From contig NZ_PGVB01000013.1 in assembly GCF_002860205.1 (NCBI RefSeq), forward strand, positions 117,685 through 181,684: 64,000 bases of DNA. The letters run 5' to 3'. Source of the DNA: Bacillus sp. T33-2 (lineage in GTDB: Bacteria; Bacillota; Bacilli; Bacillales; Cytobacillaceae). The notes under the pieces were generated by a model. The model saw only the letters and a program-made list of their open reading frames with translations, did not search any database and was not told the origin of the DNA. Positions 1 through 6,879 of this stretch are shown piece after piece. Each line of letters starts with the position of its first letter. The stretch's first letter is position 1. Position numbers and translations under genes: made by a program.

Positions 1-1
1 C

Positions 2-628
2 AGGGCGGATGGTCTTGTGAGCGGGGCAATCCATTCTACAGCAGATACTGTAAGACCGGCTTTGCAAATCATCAAGACAAAAGAAGGGGTCAGCAAAACT
101 TCTGGTGTTTTCATCATGGTCCGCGGTGACGAGAAGTACGTTTTTGCCGACTGTGCCATCAACATCTCTCCAGACAGCAATGATTTAGCTGAAATCGCCA
201 TTGAAAGCGCAAGAACGGCAAGAATGTTCGATATAGAACCGCGTGTTGCAATGCTCAGCTTCTCAACAAAAGGCTCGGCAGCGTCTCCTGAGACGGACAA
301 AGTTTCTACTGCAGTCGCTGAGGCAAAGCTTCGCGACCCATTGCTTGTGCTGGATGGCGAATTCCAGTTTGACGCTGCATTCGTTCCTTCCGTTGCACAA
401 AAGAAGGCGCCGGATTCCCCGATCCAGGGAGACGCAAATGTGTTTGTCTTCCCGAGCCTTGAAGCGGGCAATATCGGCTACAAAATTGCCCAGCGCCTCG
501 GCAACTTTGAAGCAGTAGGGCCGATCCTCCAGGGATTGAACCGGCCTGTAAACGATCTTTCCCGTGGCTGCAGTGAGGAAGATGTTTACAAGCTTGCACT
601 TATCACCGCCGCGCAGGCATTGCATTAA
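2..628 (+). CDS. pta: phosphate acetyltransferase, C-terminal part
   Basis: Interconverts acetyl-CoA and acetyl phosphate in the cytoplasm (Pta-AckA pathway). The reading frame is open from base 2, so the N-terminus lies outside the window; 208 residues are visible. The segment starts with the conserved ADGLVSGAIHST stretch of the phosphotransacetylase family and ends with the typical VNDLSRGCSEEDVYKLALITAAQA block, the expected C-terminus of a protein of about 325 residues. lipL follows on the same strand, as in B. subtilis, but a 12-bp inverted repeat separates the two genes. The assignment is near certain; only the upstream end is missing. Confidence 0.97.
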   Translation, partial: RADGLVSGAIHSTADTVRPALQIIKTKEGVSKTSGVFIMVRGDEKYVFADCAINISPDSNDLAEIAIESARTARMFDIEPRVAMLSFSTKGSAASPETDKVSTAVAEAKLRDPLLVLDGEFQFDAAFVPSVAQKKAPDSPIQGDANVFVFPSLEAGNIGYKIAQRLGNFEAVGPILQGLNRPVNDLSRGCSEEDVYKLALITAAQALH

Positions 629-632
629 TAAA

Positions 633-718
633 GGGCCTGACCCCCGGTGCGGTACAGCTTTAACGCGGCGGGCAGTCCTCCACTGCGGTAATGCGTTAAC
701 TTGCCTGGGGTCAGGCCC
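633..718. repeat. 86-bp element bounded by a 12-bp inverted repeat
   Basis: GGGCCTGACCCC (633-644) is repeated in inverse at 707-718. It begins four bases after the pta stop. The interior has a second, weaker pairing (TAACGC at 661-666 with GCGTTA at 693-698). No T-run follows the right arm, so it is not a standard terminator. It resembles the small palindromic intergenic repeats scattered in Bacillus genomes; that family link is an inference. Confidence 0.6.
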
Positions 719-750
719 CCATTACGTTAGTTGGGTAAAGGGGAATTTTT

Positions 751-1605
751 ATGGACAAGGCGCTGGAGTTGCTGCGTCAGGATACATGGAGACTGATTGA
801 CCAGACTGCACTTGGCCCGCATTTTCATGCCCTGCAGTCCTTTGGGACGGATGATACGCTTTGTGCATCGGTAGGGGCAGGGCTTGCTCCGGCCACAGCC
901 AGGGCCTGGGTGCACCATGATACAGTTGTGCTCGGCATCCAGGATACGAAGCTTCCATATATAAAGGATGGGCTCGCATACCTTGAACAAAATGGCTATC
1001 AATATATCGTCCGGAATTCAGGGGGACTGGCAGTCGTTCTGGATGAGGGTGTTTTGAACCTTTCTTTGATTTTGCCCGAAACAGACAAAGGAATCGACAT
1101 AAACCGGGGCTATGAGGCAATGTGGCATTTAATCCAAAGGCTGTTTTCAGATTTTCCTAATCAAATAGAGGCAAGGGAAATAACTGGATCTTATTGTCCG
1201 GGGAGCTTCGATTTAAGCATTGACGGAAAAAAATTCGCGGGCATTTCGCAGCGCCGTCTCCGAAAAGGGGTAGCTGTCCAAATTTACCTGGGTGTTTTCG
1301 GCAGCGGCAGTGACCGTGCCGGGCTTTTAAGAGAGTTTTACTCACGCTCCAAAAAGGGGGAGCACACAAAGTTTGTATATCCGGATGTAAACCCGGCAGT
1401 AATGGCTTCCCTGTCAGAGCTGTTCGGAACCGAATTGACTGTCACGGACGTAATGCTTCGTTTGATGATGTTTTTAAAACAAAACAGCGGCCAGCTTGTA
1501 GCAGGATATTTGAACGGAGAGGAGATCTCCTTGTTTGAACAGTATTACGAGCGGATGGCCGAACGGAACAGCAAGTTTCTTAAGCAAATAGAATCAAGCC
1601 AGTAG
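751..1605 (+). CDS. lipL: octanoyl-[GcvH]:protein N-octanoyltransferase
   Basis: LipL moves octanoyl (or lipoyl) groups from the glycine cleavage H protein to E2 subunits of 2-oxoacid dehydrogenases, a step of lipoate biosynthesis specific to Bacillus-type bacteria. The 284-residue protein has the BPL/LplA/LipB fold signature: RNSGGLAVVLDEGVLNLSL (about 88-106), the catalytic Cys149 in GSYCPGSFDLS, and Lys161 in DGKKFAGISQRR. Length matches the family. The ATG at 751 has a GGGGAA Shine-Dalgarno. Position directly after pta is the same as ywfL in B. subtilis. Confidence 0.93.
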   Translation: MDKALELLRQDTWRLIDQTALGPHFHALQSFGTDDTLCASVGAGLAPATARAWVHHDTVVLGIQDTKLPYIKDGLAYLEQNGYQYIVRNSGGLAVVLDEGVLNLSLILPETDKGIDINRGYEAMWHLIQRLFSDFPNQIEAREITGSYCPGSFDLSIDGKKFAGISQRRLRKGVAVQIYLGVFGSGSDRAGLLREFYSRSKKGEHTKFVYPDVNPAVMASLSELFGTELTVTDVMLRLMMFLKQNSGQLVAGYLNGEEISLFEQYYERMAERNSKFLKQIESSQ

Positions 1606-1606
1606 G

Positions 1607-1638
1607 AAAAGCCGCAAACTAATCAGTCTGCGGCTTTT
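1607..1638 (+). terminator. lipL terminator
   Basis: AAAAGCCGCA (1607-1616) pairs with TGCGGCTTTT (1629-1638), giving a 10-bp stem right after the lipL stop, ending in a short T-run. Confidence 0.85.
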
Positions 1639-1705
1639 CCTTGTTCGCCAATCGGCGGTTTTTTCAAAACATAAGAATGTATAAAATTTTTAGTTAGACC
1701 AGTGT

Positions 1706-1823
1706 CCAGCTCCAGCGCCTAGCCCCTCGGGTCATAAGCCACCTCACTCCGGAAATCAGGATTATCCTCCGTGATGCGTCTTATGCCTGTCGGGGCAGGA
1801 CAAGGCGCTTGCGCTTTTCTTAT
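1706..1823. repeat. imperfect palindromic intergenic repeat, family A (long copy)
   Basis: The left arm runs CCAGCTCCAGCGCCTAGCCC and on to 1731, followed by GTCATAAG; the right arm has CTTATG, GTCGGGGC and AAGGCGCTTGCGC (about 1780-1815), so the element folds on itself over roughly 118 bp. The first 26 bases (1706-1731) recur on the opposite strand at 37174-37199 with one mismatch. There is no coding content. A nearby CGCCAATCGGCG palindrome (about 1648-1660) resembles the end of repeat family B. Confidence 0.6.
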
Positions 1824-1892
1824 TGCAAGATGTGCTGCCTTTCGCCTTCTCCCAAAACTATCGGATATTAGATGCAATCACACAGATCGAAG

Positions 1893-2678
1893 TTATTCTG
1901 CCACTTTTTCCAGATTGCCGTTTCTGTCCATCTTAAATTTTGTAGCTGGTCGTTCTTCCTCATCAAACAATACAAGCTTCCGGGCCCTGTTCATGATTTT
2001 CATCAGCGTCTCGTAATCTTCTTGCATTGTAAACGTGTTTTGCTCCAGGTCGCCGATTTTTGCTTCCAGTTCCTCGTTTTGCTTCTTCATATCCTGGATT
2101 TCCCGCTTCAATCTTTCATTCTCGCTCCTATAAATATCAGCTTGCAGATTGGAACTATTCAAAGTTTGCAAGTAGGAAATTACGACATCAAGCGTCAGGC
2201 CTCCAACAGGAACGGCAGGCTGGTATTCCCAAACGGGTGCTGATACAGGCATTTCGGTTTCCACCCTGTTCATTGCCTCGACAATATCAAATTCTTCAGC
2301 AGATTCCATATCTGGCCTATCTCCTGTATCTGGCATAGTGGCCATTTGAGGTACTGCCGCCATCTGTGGAATGGCAGCCAATGGTTCAATTACGGGTGCC
2401 GGAGGAGAGTACAACAATTTCTTCTTCCCGCCCTGGTCCTTTCCGAGAATCCTTTGCCGCTGTTTCCGTTGTTTCTTGGCCAACTGCAGAGCCTTTTCGT
2501 AACGATGGCGCACGACCGCGTTCCATCTGAAACCGCATGCTGCGGAAGTGCGGTCAAGCTTATCTCCGACTTCCTCAAACGCGTTCAATTGTGTGCTGCC
2601 TTCTCTCACATGCCTCAAAACAGTCTCCGCTAGCAATAAATCATTTTCATCTGTCCAGGCGTCCTGGCGAACTTTCAT
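1893..2678 (-). CDS. rsfA: RsfA-family prespore transcription regulator
   Basis: RsfA is a prespore-specific regulator that tunes part of the sigma-F regulon. The N-terminal 60 residues are a Myb/SANT-like DNA-binding domain (RQDAWTDENDLLLAETVL ... TSAACGFRWNAVVRHRYEKA). A Pro/Met/Ala-rich linker follows, then a coiled coil (about 185-235) with EN-x2-LK-x3-Q heptads. The start was placed at the ATG at 2678 because GGGAG lies 9 nt upstream of it; a TTG nine bases further up abuts the Shine-Dalgarno and is unlikely. That gives 261 residues, the usual length. The gene points opposite to its neighbours. It corresponds to ywfN of B. subtilis. Confidence 0.92.
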   Translation of the reverse strand: MKVRQDAWTDENDLLLAETVLRHVREGSTQLNAFEEVGDKLDRTSAACGFRWNAVVRHRYEKALQLAKKQRKQRQRILGKDQGGKKKLLYSPPAPVIEPLAAIPQMAAVPQMATMPDTGDRPDMESAEEFDIVEAMNRVETEMPVSAPVWEYQPAVPVGGLTLDVVISYLQTLNSSNLQADIYRSENERLKREIQDMKKQNEELEAKIGDLEQNTFTMQEDYETLMKIMNRARKLVLFDEEERPATKFKMDRNGNLEKVAE

Positions 2679-2729
2679 TTTCTTCAACTCCCTATATTGT
2701 GTTTAACTATAATTAAAAGTTCTTAGTCC

Positions 2730-2759
2730 AAGCATGCCCGGAAATTGTAAGGTTTATAC
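2730..2759 (-). promoter_or_regulatory. candidate sigma-F-type promoter of rsfA
   Basis: On the minus strand GTATA (2755-2759) is followed after 15 nt by GGGCATGCTT (2730-2739). The first fits the sigma-F -35 consensus GYATA; the second fits the -10 only partly. rsfA of B. subtilis is sigma-F dependent, which supports the reading but does not prove it. Confidence 0.35.
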
Positions 2760-2947
2760 CGAAAATGTTTAAAAGGATAGTAGACTTTTCCGAAAAAATT
2801 TCAATAGAAAGCTAAAAGCGAGGACGTTTTTGCAATAAATATGCGGTTGCATAAAGTAAAAATGAGCGGTAAAATACGCGTAGCTTAAAAAAAAACGCAT
2901 GCTTCAAAAGTATAAATGCTGTATTTGGAGAGGGTTGTATTAACAAA

Positions 2948-3169
2948 ATGGCCAACGAATTTCGTGTTTGCGACGACTGCCAGGCCGTAAACCTTAAAAC
3001 ATTGATTCCGCGCCTCAAGGAAAAGGATCCGGAAGCAAGAATCGAGATCGGCTGCCAGTCCTATTGCGGGCCGGGCAGAAAGAAAACATTCGCCTTCGTG
3101 AATAACAGGCCGCTCGCTGCCCTGACCGAAGAAGAACTAATGGAAAAAATCGATAAAAAATTAAAATGA
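2948..3169 (+). CDS. DUF1450 (YuzB-like) small cysteine protein
   Basis: A 73-residue protein of the DUF1450 family, function unknown. Visible features are a CDDC pair at residues 8-11, two further cysteines in [22 protein letters not shown], and a lysine-rich C-terminus. The Cys pattern suggests metal or Fe-S binding, which is inference. The Shine-Dalgarno-like GGAGAGGG is 13 nt from the ATG, longer than normal, and no better start exists in frame. A terminator follows at once, so the gene is monocistronic, lying between rsfA and ywfO. Confidence 0.8.
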   Translation: MANEFRVCDDCQAVNLKTLIPRLKEKDPEARIEIGCQSYCGPGRKKTFAFVNNRPLAALTEEELMEKIDKKLK

Positions 3170-3171
3170 AG

Positions 3172-3199
3172 TCACCTTTATCATAAAAGGTGATTTTTT
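3172..3199 (+). terminator. terminator after the DUF1450 gene
   Basis: TCACCTTT pairs with AAAGGTGA across a short loop and is followed by six T. Confidence 0.85.
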
Positions 3200-3326
3200 G
3201 TTTCTCCTTTAAAGGGAGCAATAAGGATTTTTTGTCAATTTCTAGCGGAATTTGCTGAAAATATAAGTGATTTGCCATCCAAATCGGGCTATAATATATA
3301 CAAGTTAATCAGGAAGAAGGGGAATA

Positions 3327-4622
3327 ATGGATTACTCGGCGGAAAAAATGAGCGAAGAAAAAGTTTTTAAAGATCCCGTGCACCGGTATGTCCATGTCCA
3401 GGATAAAGTGATATGGGACTTGATAGGTACAAAAGAGTTCCAGCGCCTCCGCCGGATCAAGCAGCTCGGTACTACCTATCTGACATTCCATGGGGCAGAG
3501 CATAGCCGGTTCAACCATTCGCTTGGTGTCTATGAAATTGTACGCCGAATTGTGGACACAGTTTTTGCCGGCCGCCCTGAATGGAACCAGCAGGAAAGAC
3601 TGCTGTCAATGTGTGCCGCGCTTCTGCACGATTTAGGCCATGGTCCTTTTTCCCATTCCTTCGAAAAGGTCTTTGAACTTGACCATGAAAAATTTACCCA
3701 GGCGATTATCCTTGGGGATACAGAAGTGAATCAAGTGCTCACGAGAGTTGGGCATGATTTTCCGAAAAAAGTAGCGGAAGTAATCGCGAAAACATATGAG
3801 AACAAGCTCGTGGTCAGCTTGATTTCAAGCCAGATTGACGCTGACCGGATGGACTATTTGCAAAGGGATGCCTATTTTACCGGTGTCAGCTACGGCCATT
3901 TTGACATGGAACGGATACTTCGGGTCATGAGGCCGCGGGAAGAGCAGGCAGTCATCAAGAAAAGCGGCATGCACGCTGTTGAAGATTACATAATGAGCCG
4001 TTACCAGATGTACTGGCAGGTCTATTTTCACCCGGTCACAAGAAGTGCGGAAGTCATTTTGACGAAAATTTTGCACCGGGCAAAATGCCTATACGAGGAG
4101 AAATATGCGTTTAAGCACAAGCCGCTTCATTTTTATTCACTATTCGAGGAAGAAGTAACGCTCGGCGACTACTTAAAGCTGGATGAAGCAGTCATCCTCT
4201 ATTATTTTCAAATGTGGCAGGAAGAGGAGGATCCAATCCTGGCAGATCTGTGCTGCCGCTTCATTGACCGCAATTTATTTAAATACATTGAATTTGACCC
4301 TGCGAAGGAATATAAAAAGCTTTCGAAGCTTTCAAACTTGTTTGCCCAGGCAGGAATTGACCCGGAATACTATCTGGTGGTAGATTCATCATCTGATCTC
4401 CCGTATGATTTTTACCGGCCTGGAGAAGAAGAGGAGCGGCAGCCGATCCATTTGCTGATGAAAAACGGGGACCTTCGCGAGCTTTCAAGAGAATCCGAGA
4501 TTGTTGATGCCATTTCGGGGAAAAGAAGGACAGACCACAAACTTTATTATCCTGCGGACCTGTTGGAAAAAGCACAGGATAGCAGCTACATACAGCAAAT
4601 AGCGAAGCTCCTGGAGCTATAG
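3327..4622 (+). CDS. ywfO: HD-domain phosphohydrolase (dNTPase-like), YwfO
   Basis: The 431-residue protein belongs to the HD superfamily of metal-dependent phosphohydrolases, close to bacterial dNTP triphosphohydrolases such as Enterococcus EF1143. Metal-ligand motifs are visible: GAEHSRFNHSLGVYE (about 54-68), LLHDLGHGPFSHSFE (about 98-112, the HD pair) and SSQIDADRMDYLQRDA (about 168-183). The C-terminal half is a helical domain of unknown role. The start at 3327 has AAGGGGA upstream; an internal ATG at 3348 is a weaker choice. ywgA follows 48 nt later in the same orientation. dNTP hydrolysis is inferred from the family, not shown here. Confidence 0.88.
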   Translation: MDYSAEKMSEEKVFKDPVHRYVHVQDKVIWDLIGTKEFQRLRRIKQLGTTYLTFHGAEHSRFNHSLGVYEIVRRIVDTVFAGRPEWNQQERLLSMCAALLHDLGHGPFSHSFEKVFELDHEKFTQAIILGDTEVNQVLTRVGHDFPKKVAEVIAKTYENKLVVSLISSQIDADRMDYLQRDAYFTGVSYGHFDMERILRVMRPREEQAVIKKSGMHAVEDYIMSRYQMYWQVYFHPVTRSAEVILTKILHRAKCLYEEKYAFKHKPLHFYSLFEEEVTLGDYLKLDEAVILYYFQMWQEEEDPILADLCCRFIDRNLFKYIEFDPAKEYKKLSKLSNLFAQAGIDPEYYLVVDSSSDLPYDFYRPGEEEERQPIHLLMKNGDLRELSRESEIVDAISGKRRTDHKLYYPADLLEKAQDSSYIQQIAKLLEL

Positions 4623-4670
4623 CATTTGCCTGACAAATATGAGGGATAACGGAAACAGGAGTTGAACGTT

Positions 4671-5177
4671 TTGTTAAAAGACCATGCTAAAATCATACAT
4701 GCCATCTCCGTTTCGGGGGAAATCACCGGCCGCAAGAAGCTGCAAAAAATGATTTATATCGCCAAGAAAATGAATTTCCCATTTCAGGAACGGTTCCAGT
4801 TTCATTTTTACGGCCCATACTCCGAGGAGTTGACGCTAAGAGTGGAGGAACTTTGCAATATGGGTTTTCTGGACGAGGTAAAGGAGAAGAAGGGCGGCTA
4901 TTTTCAGTACCGTTACTCCCTTACTGAGGAAGGCAAAGAGTTCTTGGCGGTCAATTCGGTTGAAATGCCGTTGCTTGGAGAATGCCTGACCGATATAAAC
5001 GCCGAAAATGCCAGATTCCTTGAACTCGTCTCCACGGTTTTGTATTTTGATAACCTATCAGGAGAAGAGGTCAGGGAAAAAATCCACACCTTGAAAAAAA
5101 GCCAGCGCTATACGGAAGAAGAAATTTTGAGTGCGTACGAATTCATCGGAAGCCTGCAAGAAAAAGCTAAGCATTGA
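4671..5177 (+). CDS. ywgA: YwgA family protein
   Basis: A conserved Bacillus protein of 168 residues without a proven function. The TTG at 4671 is chosen because AGGAG (4657-4661) is 9 nt upstream; a TTG at 4662 directly abuts it. The N-terminal half (GRKKLQKMIYIAKKM ... FHFYGPYSEELTLRVEEL) has the spacing of Panacea/SocA-like domains (KLQKLLY, then a GP motif), and the centre reads as a winged-helix wing (YFQYRYSLTEEGKEFL). It is paired with ywfO here as in B. subtilis, probably in one transcript. The Panacea resemblance is pattern-based inference. Confidence 0.82.
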   Translation: MLKDHAKIIHAISVSGEITGRKKLQKMIYIAKKMNFPFQERFQFHFYGPYSEELTLRVEELCNMGFLDEVKEKKGGYFQYRYSLTEEGKEFLAVNSVEMPLLGECLTDINAENARFLELVSTVLYFDNLSGEEVREKIHTLKKSQRYTEEEILSAYEFIGSLQEKAKH

Positions 5178-5196
5178 AGCGGAGGGACGGTCTTCT

Positions 5197-5225
5197 GCTT
5201 CATCTCCATACTACGGGGATGAAGC
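5197..5225. terminator. hairpin between convergent ywgA and ywhB
   Basis: GCTTCATCTCC (5197-5207) pairs with GGGGATGAAGC (5215-5225), an 11-bp stem with one G-U pair. There is no clear T-run on either side, so its efficiency as a terminator is uncertain. Confidence 0.5.
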
Positions 5226-5255
5226 AAGAGAATCGCCCCTTGCTTTACCTTTGCT

Positions 5256-5441
5256 TTACTCGTCGCTCAGGCGTTTTCCGGCGACTGCATAATGGTTTTT
5301 TGGCATTTCTTCAATGAAGACCACGACTTTTTCCTTTGATGCACCAGTAGTTTCCACCACTGCATCTGTCACCTTTTCAACAAGCGCCCTTTTTTGATCC
5401 TCACTGCGGCCTTCAAGCATTTTTACTGTAATGTATGGCAT
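5256..5441 (-). CDS. ywhB: 4-oxalocrotonate tautomerase family protein
   Basis: A 61-residue member of the tautomerase superfamily, usually a hexamer that ketonises enols with Pro1 as general base. After removal of the initiator Met the protein begins PYITVKMLEGRS, giving the required N-terminal proline. The rest (EDQKRALVEKVTDAVVETTG, then VVVFIEEMPKNHYAVAGKRLSD) matches the family, including its beta-alpha-beta unit. A good AGGAGG Shine-Dalgarno precedes the ATG. It is transcribed alone against ywgA and ywhC. The natural substrate in Bacillus is not known. Confidence 0.9.
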   Translation of the reverse strand: MPYITVKMLEGRSEDQKRALVEKVTDAVVETTGASKEKVVVFIEEMPKNHYAVAGKRLSDE

Positions 5442-5612
5442 TCTGTCTTCCTCCTATAAACATTGTGGGTCTCTTGGTTAGTTTTCCATACCGCAAAAAA
5501 ATCTGCAACCATGACGGGTGATCAGTTTTTCACATTCCCGGAAGAATCAGTTATACTTTATTACATACATTTCAGGTTTTGTTGATATTTTAGTTAAAAG
5601 GGGAAATGGGAT

Positions 5613-6281
5613 ATGGATGGTTTGCAGAATTTCTTGGCTTTCCCGCTCAGTGAAATTCCGTATGTTGTGGTAACCCTGATGATTGCTTTTACGGTACACG
5701 AGTTCGCCCATGCGTTTGTCGCTTATAAATTCGGCGACCCTACTGCCCAGAAACAGGGAAGGCTTACACTCAACCCGGCTCGGCATCTGGATCCGATCGG
5801 AACGATCCTGATTTTCATTGCAGGATTCGGCTGGGCACGTCCCGTCCCGGTGAACCGGTTTTTCTTCAAAAATCCGAGACTTGCCGGCATTCTTGTGTCT
5901 GTAGCCGGGCCACTCAGCAATTTCCTCATGGTCCTGTTAGCGTTTACCGTTGGTTATGCGCTCTCCGCGACAGGCGTTGGTGAAGGCAGCCCGGAATTCA
6001 TCCTCGACTTTCTGGATACATTTATTTGGCTTAATCTCGTATTGTTTGTGTTCAACCTGCTTCCGTTTCCGCCTCTGGATGGATACCGGGTCATTGAAGA
6101 CCTCGCTCCCGCGCATATCAGGCCGCGGATGACTCAATGGGAAAATTATGGAGCATTGATTTTTTTGATCCTCGTGATCACGCCGCTCGATCAATACACG
6201 ATCCATCCGATTTTCAACCTTGTTCTCCCGGGGCTGTATAACGGACTGGCTGACTTCTTTTACAATTTGTTCATCGCTTAA
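5613..6281 (+). CDS. ywhC: site-2 protease family protein (M50), YwhC
   Basis: A membrane-embedded zinc metalloprotease-type protein of 222 residues. Two of the three M50 signatures are clear: HEFAH at about residues 30-34 (HExxH zinc ligands) and NLLPFPPLDGYRVIED (about 147-162) with the distal Asp ligand. About five to six hydrophobic segments surround them. Its substrate is unknown; some members cut transmembrane anti-sigma factors, others may not. ywhD begins 15 nt downstream with an AAGGAGG Shine-Dalgarno, so the two form an operon, as in B. subtilis. Confidence 0.92.
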   Translation: MDGLQNFLAFPLSEIPYVVVTLMIAFTVHEFAHAFVAYKFGDPTAQKQGRLTLNPARHLDPIGTILIFIAGFGWARPVPVNRFFFKNPRLAGILVSVAGPLSNFLMVLLAFTVGYALSATGVGEGSPEFILDFLDTFIWLNLVLFVFNLLPFPPLDGYRVIEDLAPAHIRPRMTQWENYGALIFLILVITPLDQYTIHPIFNLVLPGLYNGLADFFYNLFIA

Positions 6282-6295
6282 GGAGGTACGTTTCA

Positions 6296-6814
6296 ATGGA
6301 AGATAAAAAGAAAAATGTTGGTTTTAACATCATTAAAAGCGATCCTACCGAGGGGCATGGCGGTTTTGGCGTCGGCGCGCTGAGCCTTGATAATGTATCG
6401 CCTGTAATCATTGATGTAGAAGCGGGCGAAGCAGCTGTCGATATAGGGGCGATGCATGCCAGAAGCGTAGTTGAAAAGGGAATCAAGTTCCTGAAGGTAC
6501 GTGAAGAGGTACCTGACGCCAAACCTTACTGGCTCGTTTGGGTAACAATCGACCGGAAGCAGGAAGGCCCGTATTATGCCGGAGTGACTGCCTGCGAAAT
6601 GACAGTGAACCGGTCAATCCGCCGTGGCTATAAATCACTTCCGGAGCATGTAAACCACCTGGATAAATCGATTAAACGCCATATTATTGTCAGCCATATG
6701 GATGATAAATCAAAAACGGTGCTGGCGGACTTCCTCCGCAATCACGACCCCGGCATGTGGGAAAGGTCGGCCCAGCAGCTTAAAGATGGCTTGACGCCAG
6801 GGAAGGAATCATAA
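6296..6814 (+). CDS. ywhD: YwhD family protein
   Basis: A soluble protein of 172 residues, conserved in Bacillaceae and always near the M50 protease gene; function unknown. It starts MEDKKKNVGFNIIKSDPTEG and carries a conserved central stretch (KPYWLVWVTIDRKQEGPYYAGVTACEM). No signal peptide or membrane segment is visible. The ATG has a strong AAGGAGG at 6281-6287. The tight coupling to ywhC suggests a shared role, which is inference. Confidence 0.88.
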   Translation: MEDKKKNVGFNIIKSDPTEGHGGFGVGALSLDNVSPVIIDVEAGEAAVDIGAMHARSVVEKGIKFLKVREEVPDAKPYWLVWVTIDRKQEGPYYAGVTACEMTVNRSIRRGYKSLPEHVNHLDKSIKRHIIVSHMDDKSKTVLADFLRNHDPGMWERSAQQLKDGLTPGKES

Positions 6815-6837
6815 TACCCCCCAGGTTAGCCTGGAAC

Positions 6838-6874
6838 AAAAAGACGGACCCCGGAGCTGCTGCTGCCGGGGTCC
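6838..6874. terminator. bidirectional terminator between ywhD and pbpG
   Basis: GGACCCCGG (6846-6854) pairs with CCGGGGTCC (6866-6874), a perfect 9-bp GC-rich stem. The minus strand runs into CTTTTT, so it serves pbpG best. Confidence 0.8.
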
Positions 6875-6879
6875 TGCAT

